Shown here: positions 1-12,000 of the stretch, one piece after another
Layout of the letters: every line of letters begins with the position of its first letter
Numbering within the stretch: the first letter of the stretch is position 1
Source of the DNA: Scolanthus callimorphus
Lineage: Eukaryota; Cnidaria; Anthozoa; Actiniaria; Edwardsiidae
Assembly: GCA_033964015.1 (NCBI GenBank)
Contig: CM066916.1
Location: forward strand, 12,564,501 to 12,628,500
DNA length: 64,000 nt
Reading direction: 5' to 3'
Notes under the pieces: generated by a model
Database searches by the model: none
What the model was told of the DNA's origin: nothing
Seen by the model: the letters and a program-made list of their open reading frames with translations, nothing else
Position numbers and translations under genes: made by a program

Positions 1-39
1 CAAAATATTTAATCAATGCTTTAAAAAAAATTACAGGTA

Positions 40-175
40 TCAATAAGTGATTTCTTTTTGCCATAGCCCGCTAGTCCATTCTATAAGCTTTCCAACGATA
101 TATAGATTGACATATTTTGGTTAAACTAAGGACGTGTATGATTTTGTTTTCGAACAACGTGCGCGAAGGTTCTCA
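40..175 (+). repeat. Dispersed repeat, copy also at 33280-33415
   Basis: About 135 bp containing GCCCGCTAGTCCATTCTATA and CGTGCGCGAAGGTTCTCAGT recurs in the same orientation at 33280-33415 with few differences. Identity is unknown. Confidence 0.7.
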
Positions 176-594
176 GTAACCTTAAAGAACTTAGAAATAG
201 AGCGGAGTTCATTGTATGACTAATATGAGTGTCGAACACTAAACGCAAAGTGAATACTCTTAGCCAATTAAAAACTAAATAGTAGAACTAGCTTTGTGGC
301 TGCTGCATTTTTAAAGCTGACGTAAGAGCTTCCGTAGTAGTCACGCTTGAACACAAGCGAAAGCCAAGGATATCCGAACCACGTGTGATTCATAGGGCGG
401 ATTTTCAGGTTATAGATTTGGTCAAATAGTCAAATAGATTTGGTTACGGAGGAGCTTTTGTCTGGAACGCACTTCCGGAATCCATACGAAGTAGTTCATC
501 CCTTGTGCCTTTAAAAAAAGCTTGATGAACTAACTCCCTGTTTCTTTATGTCCTTTTTGATAATAATATATTACACTGCATAATTAGTATATAT

Positions 595-743
595 AATAGG
601 ACTCCATGCTGTCTAATTAAGAAAAAAATTGGATGATTCAGAGGAACTCCAAAATTGGACGAGGCCGCAGGCCGAGTCCAATTTGGAGTTCCGAGGAATC
701 ATTCATTTTTTTCTTAATTGGACAAGCATGGAGTCCTGTTATT
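595..743. mobile_element. Foldback MITE
   Basis: Two inverted arms of about 65 bp (AGGACTCCATGC...CAATTAAG) flank a short GC-rich centre (gaggccgcaggc). No coding sequence. The DNA from 1 to 594 shows only a dispersed repeat at 40-175. Confidence 0.7.
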
Positions 744-913
744 TATTAATTATATAACATCCATGTTCAAACCCAAACTGTCCAATTTTAGCGCGAACTG
801 TCCAATTAGAGCGCGCGCGATCCAATTAAAAAATAATTGGACGATTCAAGAAAAATCGATCTGCCGGCACAATGGGATTTCGAGCTGGCTATATAATTAT
901 AATTTTAAATCTG

Positions 914-1332
914 TAATAATAATAATAATAATAATAATAACGTGCTTATATAGCGCTTTATCCTCGCGGCTCAAAGCGCTCAAAGCGCTTTACATTAATG
1001 GATAACTCATCCTATAAGAACCAGCTTTATAAACATGAGTGTGTGTTAGTATTGTGAGTTCTGTGACACTGAGGTTGGGCAACTTCCGACGGTCCTAGTG
1101 GTTCTTTAACGTCCCTCTGGTTCCGGTTAGTGTAGTGTATGTGAGAGACGGGGCCTACGGTTTAACGTCCTTATCCGAGAAGACGCGAAGGTCTAACCAT
1201 TTGCAGATGTTAGAGCAAAGGCAGCACCTTCTCCTCAATTATTAGAAAAAGACCCTGAGTGTTGGCCCGGCCAGGGTTTGAACTCCTAACCTCCCGAACA
1301 TAAGCCCGGCGCTCTACCACTGCGCTAACCTG
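914..1332 (-). mobile_element. tRNA-derived SINE, near full length
   Basis: Reading the minus strand, a tRNA-like head with A box (TAGCGCAGTGGTAGAGC) and B box (GAGTTCAAACCCT) is followed by a body of about 300 bp and an (ATT)n tail at 941-914. A second copy with a different 3' end is at 51113-51492 (+) and a head-less copy at 8478-8745. Confidence 0.8.
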
Positions 1333-1433
1333 TACATAGTGTAGTGTAAATATTCCAAACACGCCTTTTATTGAAACCAGATTATATATATACTTATATA
1401 ATCTGATAAACTACCGTGTTAAAATAAAATTAC

Positions 1434-1478
1434 TCTCTCTCTCTCTCCCACGCAAACACACACACACATACACACCGT
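1434..1478. repeat. (CT)n/(AC)n microsatellite
   Basis: A CTCTCT run followed by ACACAC-rich sequence. Nothing else is recognised between 1479 and about 2180. Confidence 0.8.
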
Positions 1479-2179
1479 CAAAAAGTAAATTAGACCCATT
1501 TGTTGAAGTCTTGGATCTTTATTAAGCTAGCCGAATGGAGGAGGCGGAAGCTGATTTTGATTTTGATTAAAGTATTATGGGCAAAATCGTTCTGCGCGTG
1601 ATGGGCTAATCCGATTGCTGAACTCACGCGTGCATGATTTCAAAAGGGATACAGTTACCACTTGAACGAAAGCACAAGTACAAAACTATCAAGAGGTCGC
1701 TTTCTTCTCTAGTGTGAATCACGCGAGCACGAGAGAAACAAAGCAAAAAAATCTTGTTTTCAAAGCTTGAGTTGGAGTTGTTTTGGTTGAAAGTTGAGTG
1801 GAGTTGTTTTGGTTGATTCAAACTTGCGTTGTGTTTTCTTCCTGCGCCAACTCTCATAACTCAGATAATTGCCTGTGACATAATCTTCAATCACGAACCC
1901 CCCTCTGGACCTTATCCAAATGGGATTTTACTTTTTACTTTTGAAACTTGGATTGCGTCACTAGTCATGCGCAGAAGTGAATATATATGCGGCGCACATG
2001 CATATAGTCTGGAACAAAAAAAAACCTTTATATAGACTTATCCGAGAGAGGAGACCTGTGTCTTCTCACGGAGCGGTTCCTACAGTCTGCTTTTGCACGG
2101 CGCAAAGACTGACTAGTAGAAAAACTTTCCGAGGGGGGGGATCTTGAAATTGTGAATATTTATCGTTTCAAGGTTCTTG

Positions 2180-2510
2180 GATCAAAATGAAAGCTCTAAT
2201 ATTGACGCCCTCGTATCTTTTAGGGGGTATAATTCGGGTTCCAGTTATCTTTTAGGGTATAAGACGAAAAAAAGGCGAATTTTCCCAGAAAATGGTATCT
2301 TTTAGGGAGTTCGCGGCAAAAAATGCGAGACGCTAGTGCTGGTGCTCGATAGGCTGTATTCCCAGCCGTTGTTTTGGCATGGAATTTGAGAGCCATGTAT
2401 CTTTTAGGGGTTAAAATTCTGGTTGACCACGCCTAGTTTGGTATCTTTTAAGGTTGAAATTTTATTGTCCCGACGAGCACCCCCGCCCGACGACATATGG
2501 GAGTCCCCCG
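2180..2510. repeat. Dispersed repeat built on TATCTTTTAGGGG
   Basis: The phrase GGTATCTTTTAGGGG recurs irregularly. An inverted copy of the same block, including a CGACGAGC/CCCGGGTGG-like flank, lies at 37650-38060. Non-coding. It may be an old transposon end. Confidence 0.6.
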
Positions 2511-3011
2511 TCCGGGTGTTGAGTATTTTAATTTTAATACGCGTACGATTGTCGCCTATGTTATGTGTCGGTGTCTACGACACGACTTGGCTTTGACTTA
2601 CACAAGCACGACTATGACGCGTACAACGCGCAAAAATCGCTGACATTGCGTGACCTCGTACCATATTTGGCTAAAACATCGTAGGGTTTTAAAACGCGTT
2701 TCCAAATCCTACGATATTTTTGGAGTCACGCGATTCTAGTAGGTGTGTCGTGCGCTACGATTAGAGTTGTAGGCGAAAATCGTACAGTGTGAATCAGCCT
2801 TAACGTTAGTAACAATAACAGTAAGTGAAACATGAACGCAACAAAGACGCAAAATTTAGACGCCAAAAATATTCCCGACAGACTCCATTCTCTTATTAAT
2901 ATGGAAAATAGGTATAAATCCCGTCCGTTCTACAGTTTATCTCTCGGGGTCTAAAGGTCGGGGGGACACAGGTAACCCGTTTGTTTAACATGTGGATATC
3001 GTTGGTTGCAG

Positions 3012-3092
3012 CTAAAGTCAGCTGGTACCCAGTGCCGCGAGAAAGTGACCGAGTGTGACTTACCCGAATTCTGTAATGGCAAGTCTGAGCTG
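3012..3092 (+). CDS. ADAM exon: C-terminal disintegrin domain
   Basis: This exon has 27 codons, starts after a ttgcag acceptor and ends at a gtgagt donor, phase 0. It reads LKSAGTQCREKVTECD followed by LPEFCNGKSEL, the classic end of an ADAM disintegrin domain with the ECD tripeptide of the disintegrin loop. A 70-bp minisatellite starts inside the donor sequence. Confidence 0.93.
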
Positions 3093-6000
3093 GTGAGTAC
3101 GACAATACTTTTAGGCACAGCCTACCCATAGGGACATTGTAGCCGTTATTCCCTGGCTAGGGTAAGGTACGAAAATACTTTTAGGCACAGCCTACCCATA
3201 GGGACATTGTAGCCGTTATTCCCTGGCTAGGGTAAGGTACGAAAATACTTTTAGGCACAGCCTACCCATGGGAACATTGTAGCCGTTATTCCCCGGCTAG
3301 GGTAAGGTACGAAAATACTTTTAGGCACAGCCTACCCATAGGGACATTGTAGCCGTTATTCCCTGGCTAGGGTAAGGTACGAAAATACTTTTAGGCACAG
3401 CCTACCCATAGGAACATTGTAGCCGTTATTCCCTGGCTAGGGTAAGGTACGAAAATACTTTTAGGCACAGCCTACCCATAGGAACATTGTAGCCGTTATT
3501 CCCTGGCTAGGGTAAGGTACGAAAATACTTTTAGGCACAGGCTACCCATAGGAACATTGTAGCCGTTATTCTCTGGCTAAGGTAAGGTACGAAAATACTT
3601 TTAGGCACAGCCTACCCATAGGGACATTTTAGCCGTTATTCGCTGGCTAGGGTAAAGGGAGTCTGTCACGCAACTGCGCAGCGGTTCTATTCGGTATCCA
3701 AGAATGTCAAGCTTCAATAACTATAAAAGTGAAATCCTCTATTCTATGTGTGCACTGCTGTCATATCAATACCGTTACTATATTCTTTCAGTGCCCTGCT
3801 AACAGATTCGTCCACAATGGTAGAAGCTGTGGCGATGGCAAGGTATGAAGTACACACCAATTCACACATCAAAAGTATCATGATTTTTAATCTTATATAG
3901 TGCTTATTCATCTCTGTGCAAAGCACTTATCTTATTTCTTATTTCTTGGAAAATATCGACTTTCAAGTGGTCCGTTCTTGCTGACTCACGAACAACTTAA
4001 CGTGGCCCGCGCCATATAAAGTAACACAACGTAATTGTAGGATTTGGCCATAACATAATTTGTTGGTGTTGTCATAACGAAGATTTACCACGCCCAGCCT
4101 AACGTGCCTGTTCTCTTCTTTACAGTTACCCTAGTACGTTCCGTTTCTTACCTTTTACAGGGTTCGTACGCGTCTTGGAAATCCTGGAATATCCTTCCTG
4201 GAAAATACTTGAAAGTCCTGGAAAAATGTTTCAACTGAAATGTGGTTAAATCGGTCAATTTCGTGAATCTGATTTTGGGCTGCAAATTACGACATCCTCC
4301 AGACTTATCATGTTTTTTTTTTTTTTGGGGGGGGGGGGGGGTGGAGGCATTTCTACCCAATAAAAACTCCTGGAAAGATAACTCAAGACTTCCTGGAAAA
4401 TCCTGGATTTTTGTCATTCAGAAAGCGAACGAACCCTGCTTTTAGAGCCTTGAGCATTACAGTCAGTGACGTACGATTTTAAAAAGCTGCGGACACAGCC
4501 TCACATGCCAAGCTCATGAACGCAGTGCAGTAATTTTTCCAAAGCCGCACAAATTTGTGCAGGCATATACCACTGACAATTCGTTAGCTTTCCGACCGAC
4601 CTTGCTAAGTGACGTGCTTGCAAGCTCTTGGTACTCAGTGCTGCTAGCGTGACACTCAGTGACGTGCCTGCAAGCTCTTCGTACTCAGTGCTGCTAGCGT
4701 GACACTCAGTGACGTGCTTGCAAGCTCTTCGTACTCGGTGCTGCTAGCGTGACACTCAGTGACGTGCTTGCAAGCGCTTCGTACTCAGTGCTGCTAGCGT
4801 GACACTCAGTGACGTGCTTGTAAGCGCTTCGTACTCAGTGCTGCTAACGTGCTGCTAGCGTGACACTCAGTGACGTGCTTGTAAGCGCTTCGTACTCAGT
4901 GCTGCTAGCGTGACACTCAGTGACGTGCTTGTAAGCGCTTCGTACTCAGTGCTGCTAACGTGCTGCTAGCGTGACACTCAGTGACGTGCTTGTAAGCGCT
5001 TCATACTCAGTGCTGCTAACGTGACACTCAGTGACGTGCTTGCAAGCTCTTCGTACTCAGTGCTGCTAGCGTGACACTCAGTGACGTGCTTGCAAGCTCT
5101 TCGTACTCAGTGCTGCTAGCGTGACACTCAGTGACGTGCTTGCAAGCTCTTCGTACTAAGTGCTGCTAGCGTGACACTCAGTGACGTGCTTGTAAGCTCT
5201 TCGTACTCAGTGCTGCTAGCGTGACACTCAGTGACGTGCTTGCAAGCTCTTCGTACTCAGTGCTGCTAGCGTGACACTCAGTGACGTGCTTGCAAGCTCT
5301 TCGTACTCAGTGCTGCTAGCATGAAACTCATCTTGGCTGGTCACGTAACGAACCGAACATTCGATGGTCTGGTTCAAGGGTAACAATTTGTGGCTCTACG
5401 AGTGAATGTGACATGATGTGTTACCCTTCATCTCTTTTCAGGGTTATTGCTTTCAAGGCGTATGTCCAACATTAGACAGCCAGTGTCAGACACTATGGGG
5501 CTCGGGTAAGTTATATGTTGCACTTGGATATTTGCACTATAGGCTCTTTGCAGCTGAATAGTCATGTGCTTGTTACTTCCACGATTCCCAAGGGTAAATC
5601 AACCAAACCTAACTGGGATGCAAAGAAACGTTTTAGTTTACTTGTTTGCGAAATAATTTGACTGGAAAAAGTGATTTGACCAAGTTATTTATGAGCAAGT
5701 TAAAATATTACATATCAGTCCCGTTTCTAGTTCATTCTCGTTCCCAGAGCCTCTCGGTAATCCGGAAGTCCTAGAATCTAAGACATCCGGTATTGTCGGT
5801 TAGGCAAATGTCAAAATGGCGAGTGGAAGAATCGGCCTACGATTGTCTGCCGCCAGAGCCTTCGACAAACAACAACAGCGAGTAGGAGTAGGCTCTGGGA
5901 ACGAGATTGGTTTCTAATGGACGATTCCAGCTAATGGACGATTCCAGCTATAACGCACGCGCGCGCTGCATGTCGGTAGATGTGGGACATTAGTCAAACA

Positions 6001-9000
6001 AACTGTTAAAAACGCGCGCAGCATTCTGGTAGTTGTGGGACACGGCTTGGGCAAGAGGAGGAGCTTCACAAAATCCATCTTGTTCAACTGTCAAATCGCG
6101 CGTGTCATCCGGCCATTTATAATATGACTCAAAAGCGATGCATTATGGGAAGACTGACAGACCTCCTTGGGCATTCCTGAATAAAGACGAGCGCGCGCGC
6201 TTATAGCTGGGATCGTCCATTCTTCCGCGTCCCAGTTCAACCACGTGACAGACGAACTGCAAAGGGCCTATTGCGTCATTTTGCTACGACTACCAGAATT
6301 CAGTTTCCGTTTCTTTTTATTGTTTTCTTGGGAACAATAGCGGTAGTTACACGCAACGCAAAATAAGTAAAATCCGTAATAGAGCGGCTTTCACATGACT
6401 GTCGTGAAAACAATTGCAATTGAGCAATCACTAGCCAATCAGAATCGAGAGAAATCACCACTTGCTCCTAAATGGCTTTTCTCTCAGCCAATCACAAGCC
6501 GAACCAATTACTAAGTAATTATGCAATTGTATTTACTAAAGAATTTGATTGGCTGAGAAAAAAACGAGTAGCCAATGAGAACGCAAAGCAATCGCAAAAA
6601 CATAACAAGTGTTGACAGTCATGTGAAATCCGCTCTAATGTGAGTGGCCAATTATTTGCAGTATAGACCGTCACGAAGTTCTCCTAGTCCAGGTTACTAG
6701 TGCAAAGAAAATACACTTAAACCAATCAGAAACGGAACCCATCAACAACGAACCAATCAGGAGGCGAAGTGTTGACGACTTGCGTTTAGTCGTGACACAA
6801 GAAAACACTAGCGACGATTGCTAGACTAATCTAAGTAATCATTTGTTTGTTTGTTTTTTTTGTTTGCAATCTGTTTGGCTGGGAGAGCAAGGTCGCGTGC
6901 TCAGCCAATCGAAAGGTGCGAGGGAGAGAAACCCCTGCGAGCAAGCGTTTAGCGCCGTCCTCAAACATGGATGAATAAGTTGACTCGAAAGGCTAAGAAA
7001 ACGCAAAAACAAAGTAAATCAGCTGATTTACTTTCTGATTTACTTTCGACGCTAATCTGAAATCCGCTCTATGTAGAGTTTTATGTTTTATTTCTGTCGT
7101 AGAGGTGACATCGGGACCCAGGCGCTGCTACACGATAAATACGAAGGGGACCTACCACGGGTGCTGCGAAAAGCTACCAAATGGTACATTCCGGCCCTGC
7201 AAAGCGCAGTAAGTCCTTCTAGAGTTTACTATTTCTAGTTCAATATTCCGGACCTGCAAAGCTCAGTAAGTCCTTGTAGAGTTTACTATTTCTAGTTCAA
7301 TATTCCGGACCTGTAAAGCTCAGTAAATCCTTGTAGAGTTTACTATTTCTAGTTCAATATTCCGGGCCTGCAAAGCTCAGTTAGTCCTTGTAGAGTTTAC
7401 TTTTTCTAGTTCAACTTCTCGAGAGGATTGTTCATTTAGTTGTCCTACCCTGCCAGCAAAGCTTTCTTTGTGTCAGTCCGTATGCATTAGCCTGCGTCGC
7501 AAGAATTTCCGTGTTGTTGTAGCGGAGAAGAAGCATAAAAAGCGGAGAAGACTTGATGAGCGTGTTTTTGGCCGTGCTAATAATTCCTTCCCTAACGTTT
7601 CCTTTCGTTTTACGCTGACCCTCATTTTCCATAACAACAACACAACAACAGTCTTTATATTTTGTACTTTTCTATTTACACTTGATAACGTCGCCAAAAT
7701 CTCGGTCGTCCAGTCTTTCCTTGTTGTCTTGGGGTTTCCCAGTCCCAAAACGCAACGGGAACGGCCCCCTAGAAGCATCGAGAGTGATGTACGCCCCATC
7801 TCCCTGACATGCCATATATCGCCAAGATAATGGACAGATTTACGCGCGCGAGTGTTCTCCCGGGGATTACCCAACAGTTTGCGATGACCGGAAAATCATG
7901 CCCAGAATAATATTGTACCTTCTCCCACTGGAGGCACTCGATAAAGGGGACTGCTGGGTTAGGTGTTTTTTTTTTTTTGCAGACTTTAAAAAGGGTTTCG
8001 ACCTTGTGGACCACCGTAACCTATTAGATAAGCTTAGCCAGTTAATTCATCCCTGTATGTTGATTTGGAAGGCATTCTAGAGGGGAGATACTTTTATTAA
8101 AAAGCTAGTACTAGGCGCAATTTCACGCTTAAATGAAAAAAGTTAGGCGTAAAACCTAAACATTTAGACGTATTTACGCCCGTATCGGGCGAAATTTCAA
8201 ACCCTGCATCTCCCTCTCCACCTCTTAGTTTGAAGCGGGGGAATTCCCCATGGAAGGCGCTTGGGTCCGCTGCTATTCGCGGTAATGGTCAACGCGCGCT
8301 ACGTTTGTGGACGACATAACGGCACTTGAAACAATTCCTTGAAATGTGCCTTAAAAATAGGTCTCGTTTCTTATAGCTGGTTCACACTAACAACCCGCGA
8401 ACCAAGTTTTGACGTTTTAAAGCAAAACAGTACATAAATAACGACATAGCATTGCAGCAATAATGTAAAGTAACCGTGCTTATATAGCGCTTGTTCTCAA
8501 AGCTCTAAGCGCTTTACATTTTGGATAAACCATTCTATAGAAACCAGGTTTTGTAAACATAAGTGTGTGTTAGTATGGTGAGTTCTGTGACAGAGGTTGG
8601 GCAACCTCCAACAGTCCTTATAATAGTGTAGTGTGTGTGAGAGAAGGGACCGACGCGAAGATCTAACATCTGCCATTTGCAGATGTTATAGTAAAGGCAT
8701 CACCTTCTCAGCACTAATTGTATTTTAAAAGCGTTCCCTGAGTCAAACATCTAAACAACCCGGTTGCTTTTGCAAAACATCTAAGTGATGTTTGTGTTAG
8801 CAATGTGTTTTGTGTGATCGTAGGTAGCCGCCAAAACACGGGTTTACGGTTGATTTAGAGTTCGCAGTAATTTATGTGATCTATTATTTCGCTTCAGGGA
8901 TATATATTGCGGCATGTTACATTGTACCAATGTGAAACAAGACCTGCCCATCATTGGCGCGGACCGCGAGGTGTACACGTACATATGGCCGACAGAAGAT

Positions 9001-12000
9001 GGTGGCAAAGTGAAGTGCAAGTAAGATCTTGATACTGCAGTCATTGTTCACATCGGATCGTTCCAGGTGGTTACTTATGGGGTGGAGACTTTTTTGAGTG
9101 TTTTGTTTACAAATACACACACTTGCCGGCAGAACAAAATATTAAGATACTACAAAACCTGCATTTTGGTCATCGTCGCTGTTAAGAACCAATCTAAGTG
9201 ATCGCTATAGCTGGACCAACTGAGCTATAGAAGCCAGACTGGCGGCTTAGGTCAAATGATGAAAATGTTCTGTCTTTAGTTCATTATTGCTCCTCTGTGC
9301 CCATAACCCGAAAGCGACATGATTTTACAACTTGGGCTAAATGAACTCAACATGATGTTCTTGGAACTTTTTCTCGTACTTTTAAGAGCTGAACTACACA
9401 CAATGAATGGTATTTTTTTAACGTGACGAGTTCCTGTTGTCTTGTGACAAGCGATAAAATATTCACGCGCCGAATGCAATGAGCCGTGTCATTAGGTCGT
9501 TCTAACTTGATACATTAATTTCGATTCTTATAAGCCGCATTCACACTTGAGGACGGAAAACTCGTCATGACGGGTTTTTTGTCTGACGAGTTTTCCGTCT
9601 GATATGATTTCAGAAGATTTCCCGTCAAAAATCCGGACGAGTTTTCAGACGAGCTTTCCTCCTCTAGTGTGAATACGGCTATTGTCAAAGAAAACATCTA
9701 ATTACCTTTCATTCGTACAAAAAATGTCAGCATCCTCCAAATGGCACGGCTCATTGCATTCGACGCGTGAATATACACACGCTTGTCACAAATGAACAAT
9801 CTATGGTCACACTGAGAAAAGTAAATCTCAATAACGGAAAGAAAATTTTCGAAGAACACTCAGTCTTTGTCATAAGATCTATCTCGGTGACAACATCACT
9901 TGTGTCTTCAGTTGTAAAATCATGTCTATTTCATGTCGTCACAGGCAACCCAATCGTTTTTTTTTTTGTATAGAGGAAGTATAGAGGAAAAAAAATATTT
10001 CAAGGTTTTTAAATAAAAAGGAACATAAAGTAACTTTCATGTCTTCTATCACAAGGGTTTTGTCATTTTCACACAAACTGGATACTTTGCTCTAAAGGAG
10101 AAGGAGCTCAATGTATACAGTTTGCGCGGAAATGACACAAAAGAAAATAGAAGACGGTATAGTTTATTCAAAAGAACCTTAAAACTAGGCACGTCGGAAA
10201 AACAGCACGCGATAATACACACAGTCCCTATTGCCTTACCGTTACCAACCACACACCAAACTGTCCTCTTCTTCAGGAGCGTCATTTTAGATGTCGGCAA
10301 TGGAATCTGGAATGACGGAGGTATGACCAAGGACGGCATTAAATGTGGCGACGGAAAGGTAACGATCTTCAAATCGTCAAGGTTATCCGCACTTCAATTT
10401 GTCAAACCAAAGGATCCGTGATGACGTCATACAGGGATAGGACCATGACGTCACAAAGGAAAGTTGTCATGGTTACATAAGGGGCTGTTGTCATGATGTT
10501 AAAACGGGATGTGTATAATAGCTAAGCGAGGTCGTAGAGTCTGAGGCCTGTTTCGAACGTCGTTCTTTTGCCGCGTCGAATCTAGTTCAGCCGATTGGTT
10601 TTCTCCATTTTACAACCAAAGGAATAATAAACAAGGAAAACAAACTTTACATTTCTTGGTGTTCTGATATGGTTCATCTAGATGTACCTTGTGCACTAGT
10701 CCTCTAAGGACACTTTGTCAGGCAAATGACATTTCTGACGATTAAATTCGACGCGGTAAAATTCGACGTTGGGGACAGGCCTGAGATCCAGAATTTGATT
10801 GCCGTCGGCAAGGATTAGTCGCGTGGTATTTACCCCTAAGCTTTTGTCCGGAATTGAGCTTTCGTACACAGGCTTGCACATTTTGTGCCATGACATATCT
10901 TGCGTGTTTTCATATAGATGTGCTACAACCGACGATGCCAAAATGTCACTGCAGTTGCTGCAGCTCAACCGCAATGCCATAGTAATTGCAATAATAAAGG
11001 GGTAAGTTGGCTTGGAATGTATGACCTTTTCTATAAGCCTTTCCTCTGAGGCCCTCAATGTCTTTACAACGAAGGAGTTTGGACACATACAGCTAAAACC
11101 ACAGCCTTAGTACATGGCGTTCTTGGTGGGCTCCTTGTGGAGGGTGGGAGATTTTTATTTCGCCATTGAAACGACTGAACAGCCCAAGACTACGTTTTGA
11201 GGTACTGTAAGCCCACATAGCAAGCATTTCCGTAGAATGTTTGGCGGAGATAAACAGGAAAGGTGAGAATAATCCACGAACTCTCCACGAACAAGATTGG
11301 CTGCGCGAAAACTGGAGGGGCGAGTGAAAAAAAAGACGGGTGGGGAGGGGAGAGGAAGTAAGGTTAGGTACATTATTAATATTCTCGCTCAACTTTCCTT
11401 GACCAAAACGCAGGCTAAGGTACTGAATGCTAAGCAATGTTCGATTGTCGCAAGCCAGAACTAAGAGTGTTTGTTTCATCTTCAGATCTGTAACGATGCC
11501 GGGGACTGCTTCTGTAATCCTTGCTGGACAGGAAAAGATTGCAGCACGAAGACATCATGCCCAGGCGATGGTATGTCCCCGTCATTTTTTCAAAGATTCG
11601 GGGCTCTGAAATTCTCTTACCCAGATCCCTCTGGTTCGTCACCCAGCGGGGGTAGGGCGAGAGCGGGCAGGAACCTTCAGTCCGGGCTGAAAGCTACTTG
11701 ATATATTCCAAAATTCATTTGTGAAAGGGACCCGCTGACAAATTGTGTAAACGCCGCCTTATTCGATAGTTTTCTGGTCTTTCATGTAATACGGGCCGAT
11801 ATTTTACGAGTTGCGGGCGTATTTTTCCGTGTCTCGCAGGGGTGAGGGAAAATGCGAGTAACGAGTAAAATGTCCGCCAGTATTACATGAAAAAACATCT
11901 AATGAGTTATTTATTATACGACGAACAAAACTATTTTCTGACATGTTTTGACTAGCACACGATCGGAAAGCCATTCAAATGCGCGCGTGAAACCGGTTCG

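Noticed and set aside
1..3011. Search for upstream ADAM exons, including a zinc-binding HExxH exon
   Set aside because: No frame with the disintegrin N-terminus or HExxH was found; the interval is filled by repeats, so those exons are presumably upstream of the window.
3097..5320. Repeat arrays that could be mistaken for CRISPR
   Set aside because: Units are contiguous 70-bp or 50-bp tandem copies with no variable spacers, inside introns of an animal gene.
7473..7874. 133-codon minus-strand open frame
   Set aside because: It overlaps the + strand LINE RT remnant and shows no domain of its own.
10918..10979. Earlier donor at 10980 for the EGF-start exon
   Set aside because: It would put an in-frame TAA two codons into the next exon; the donor at 11002 keeps the EGF frame and phase 0.
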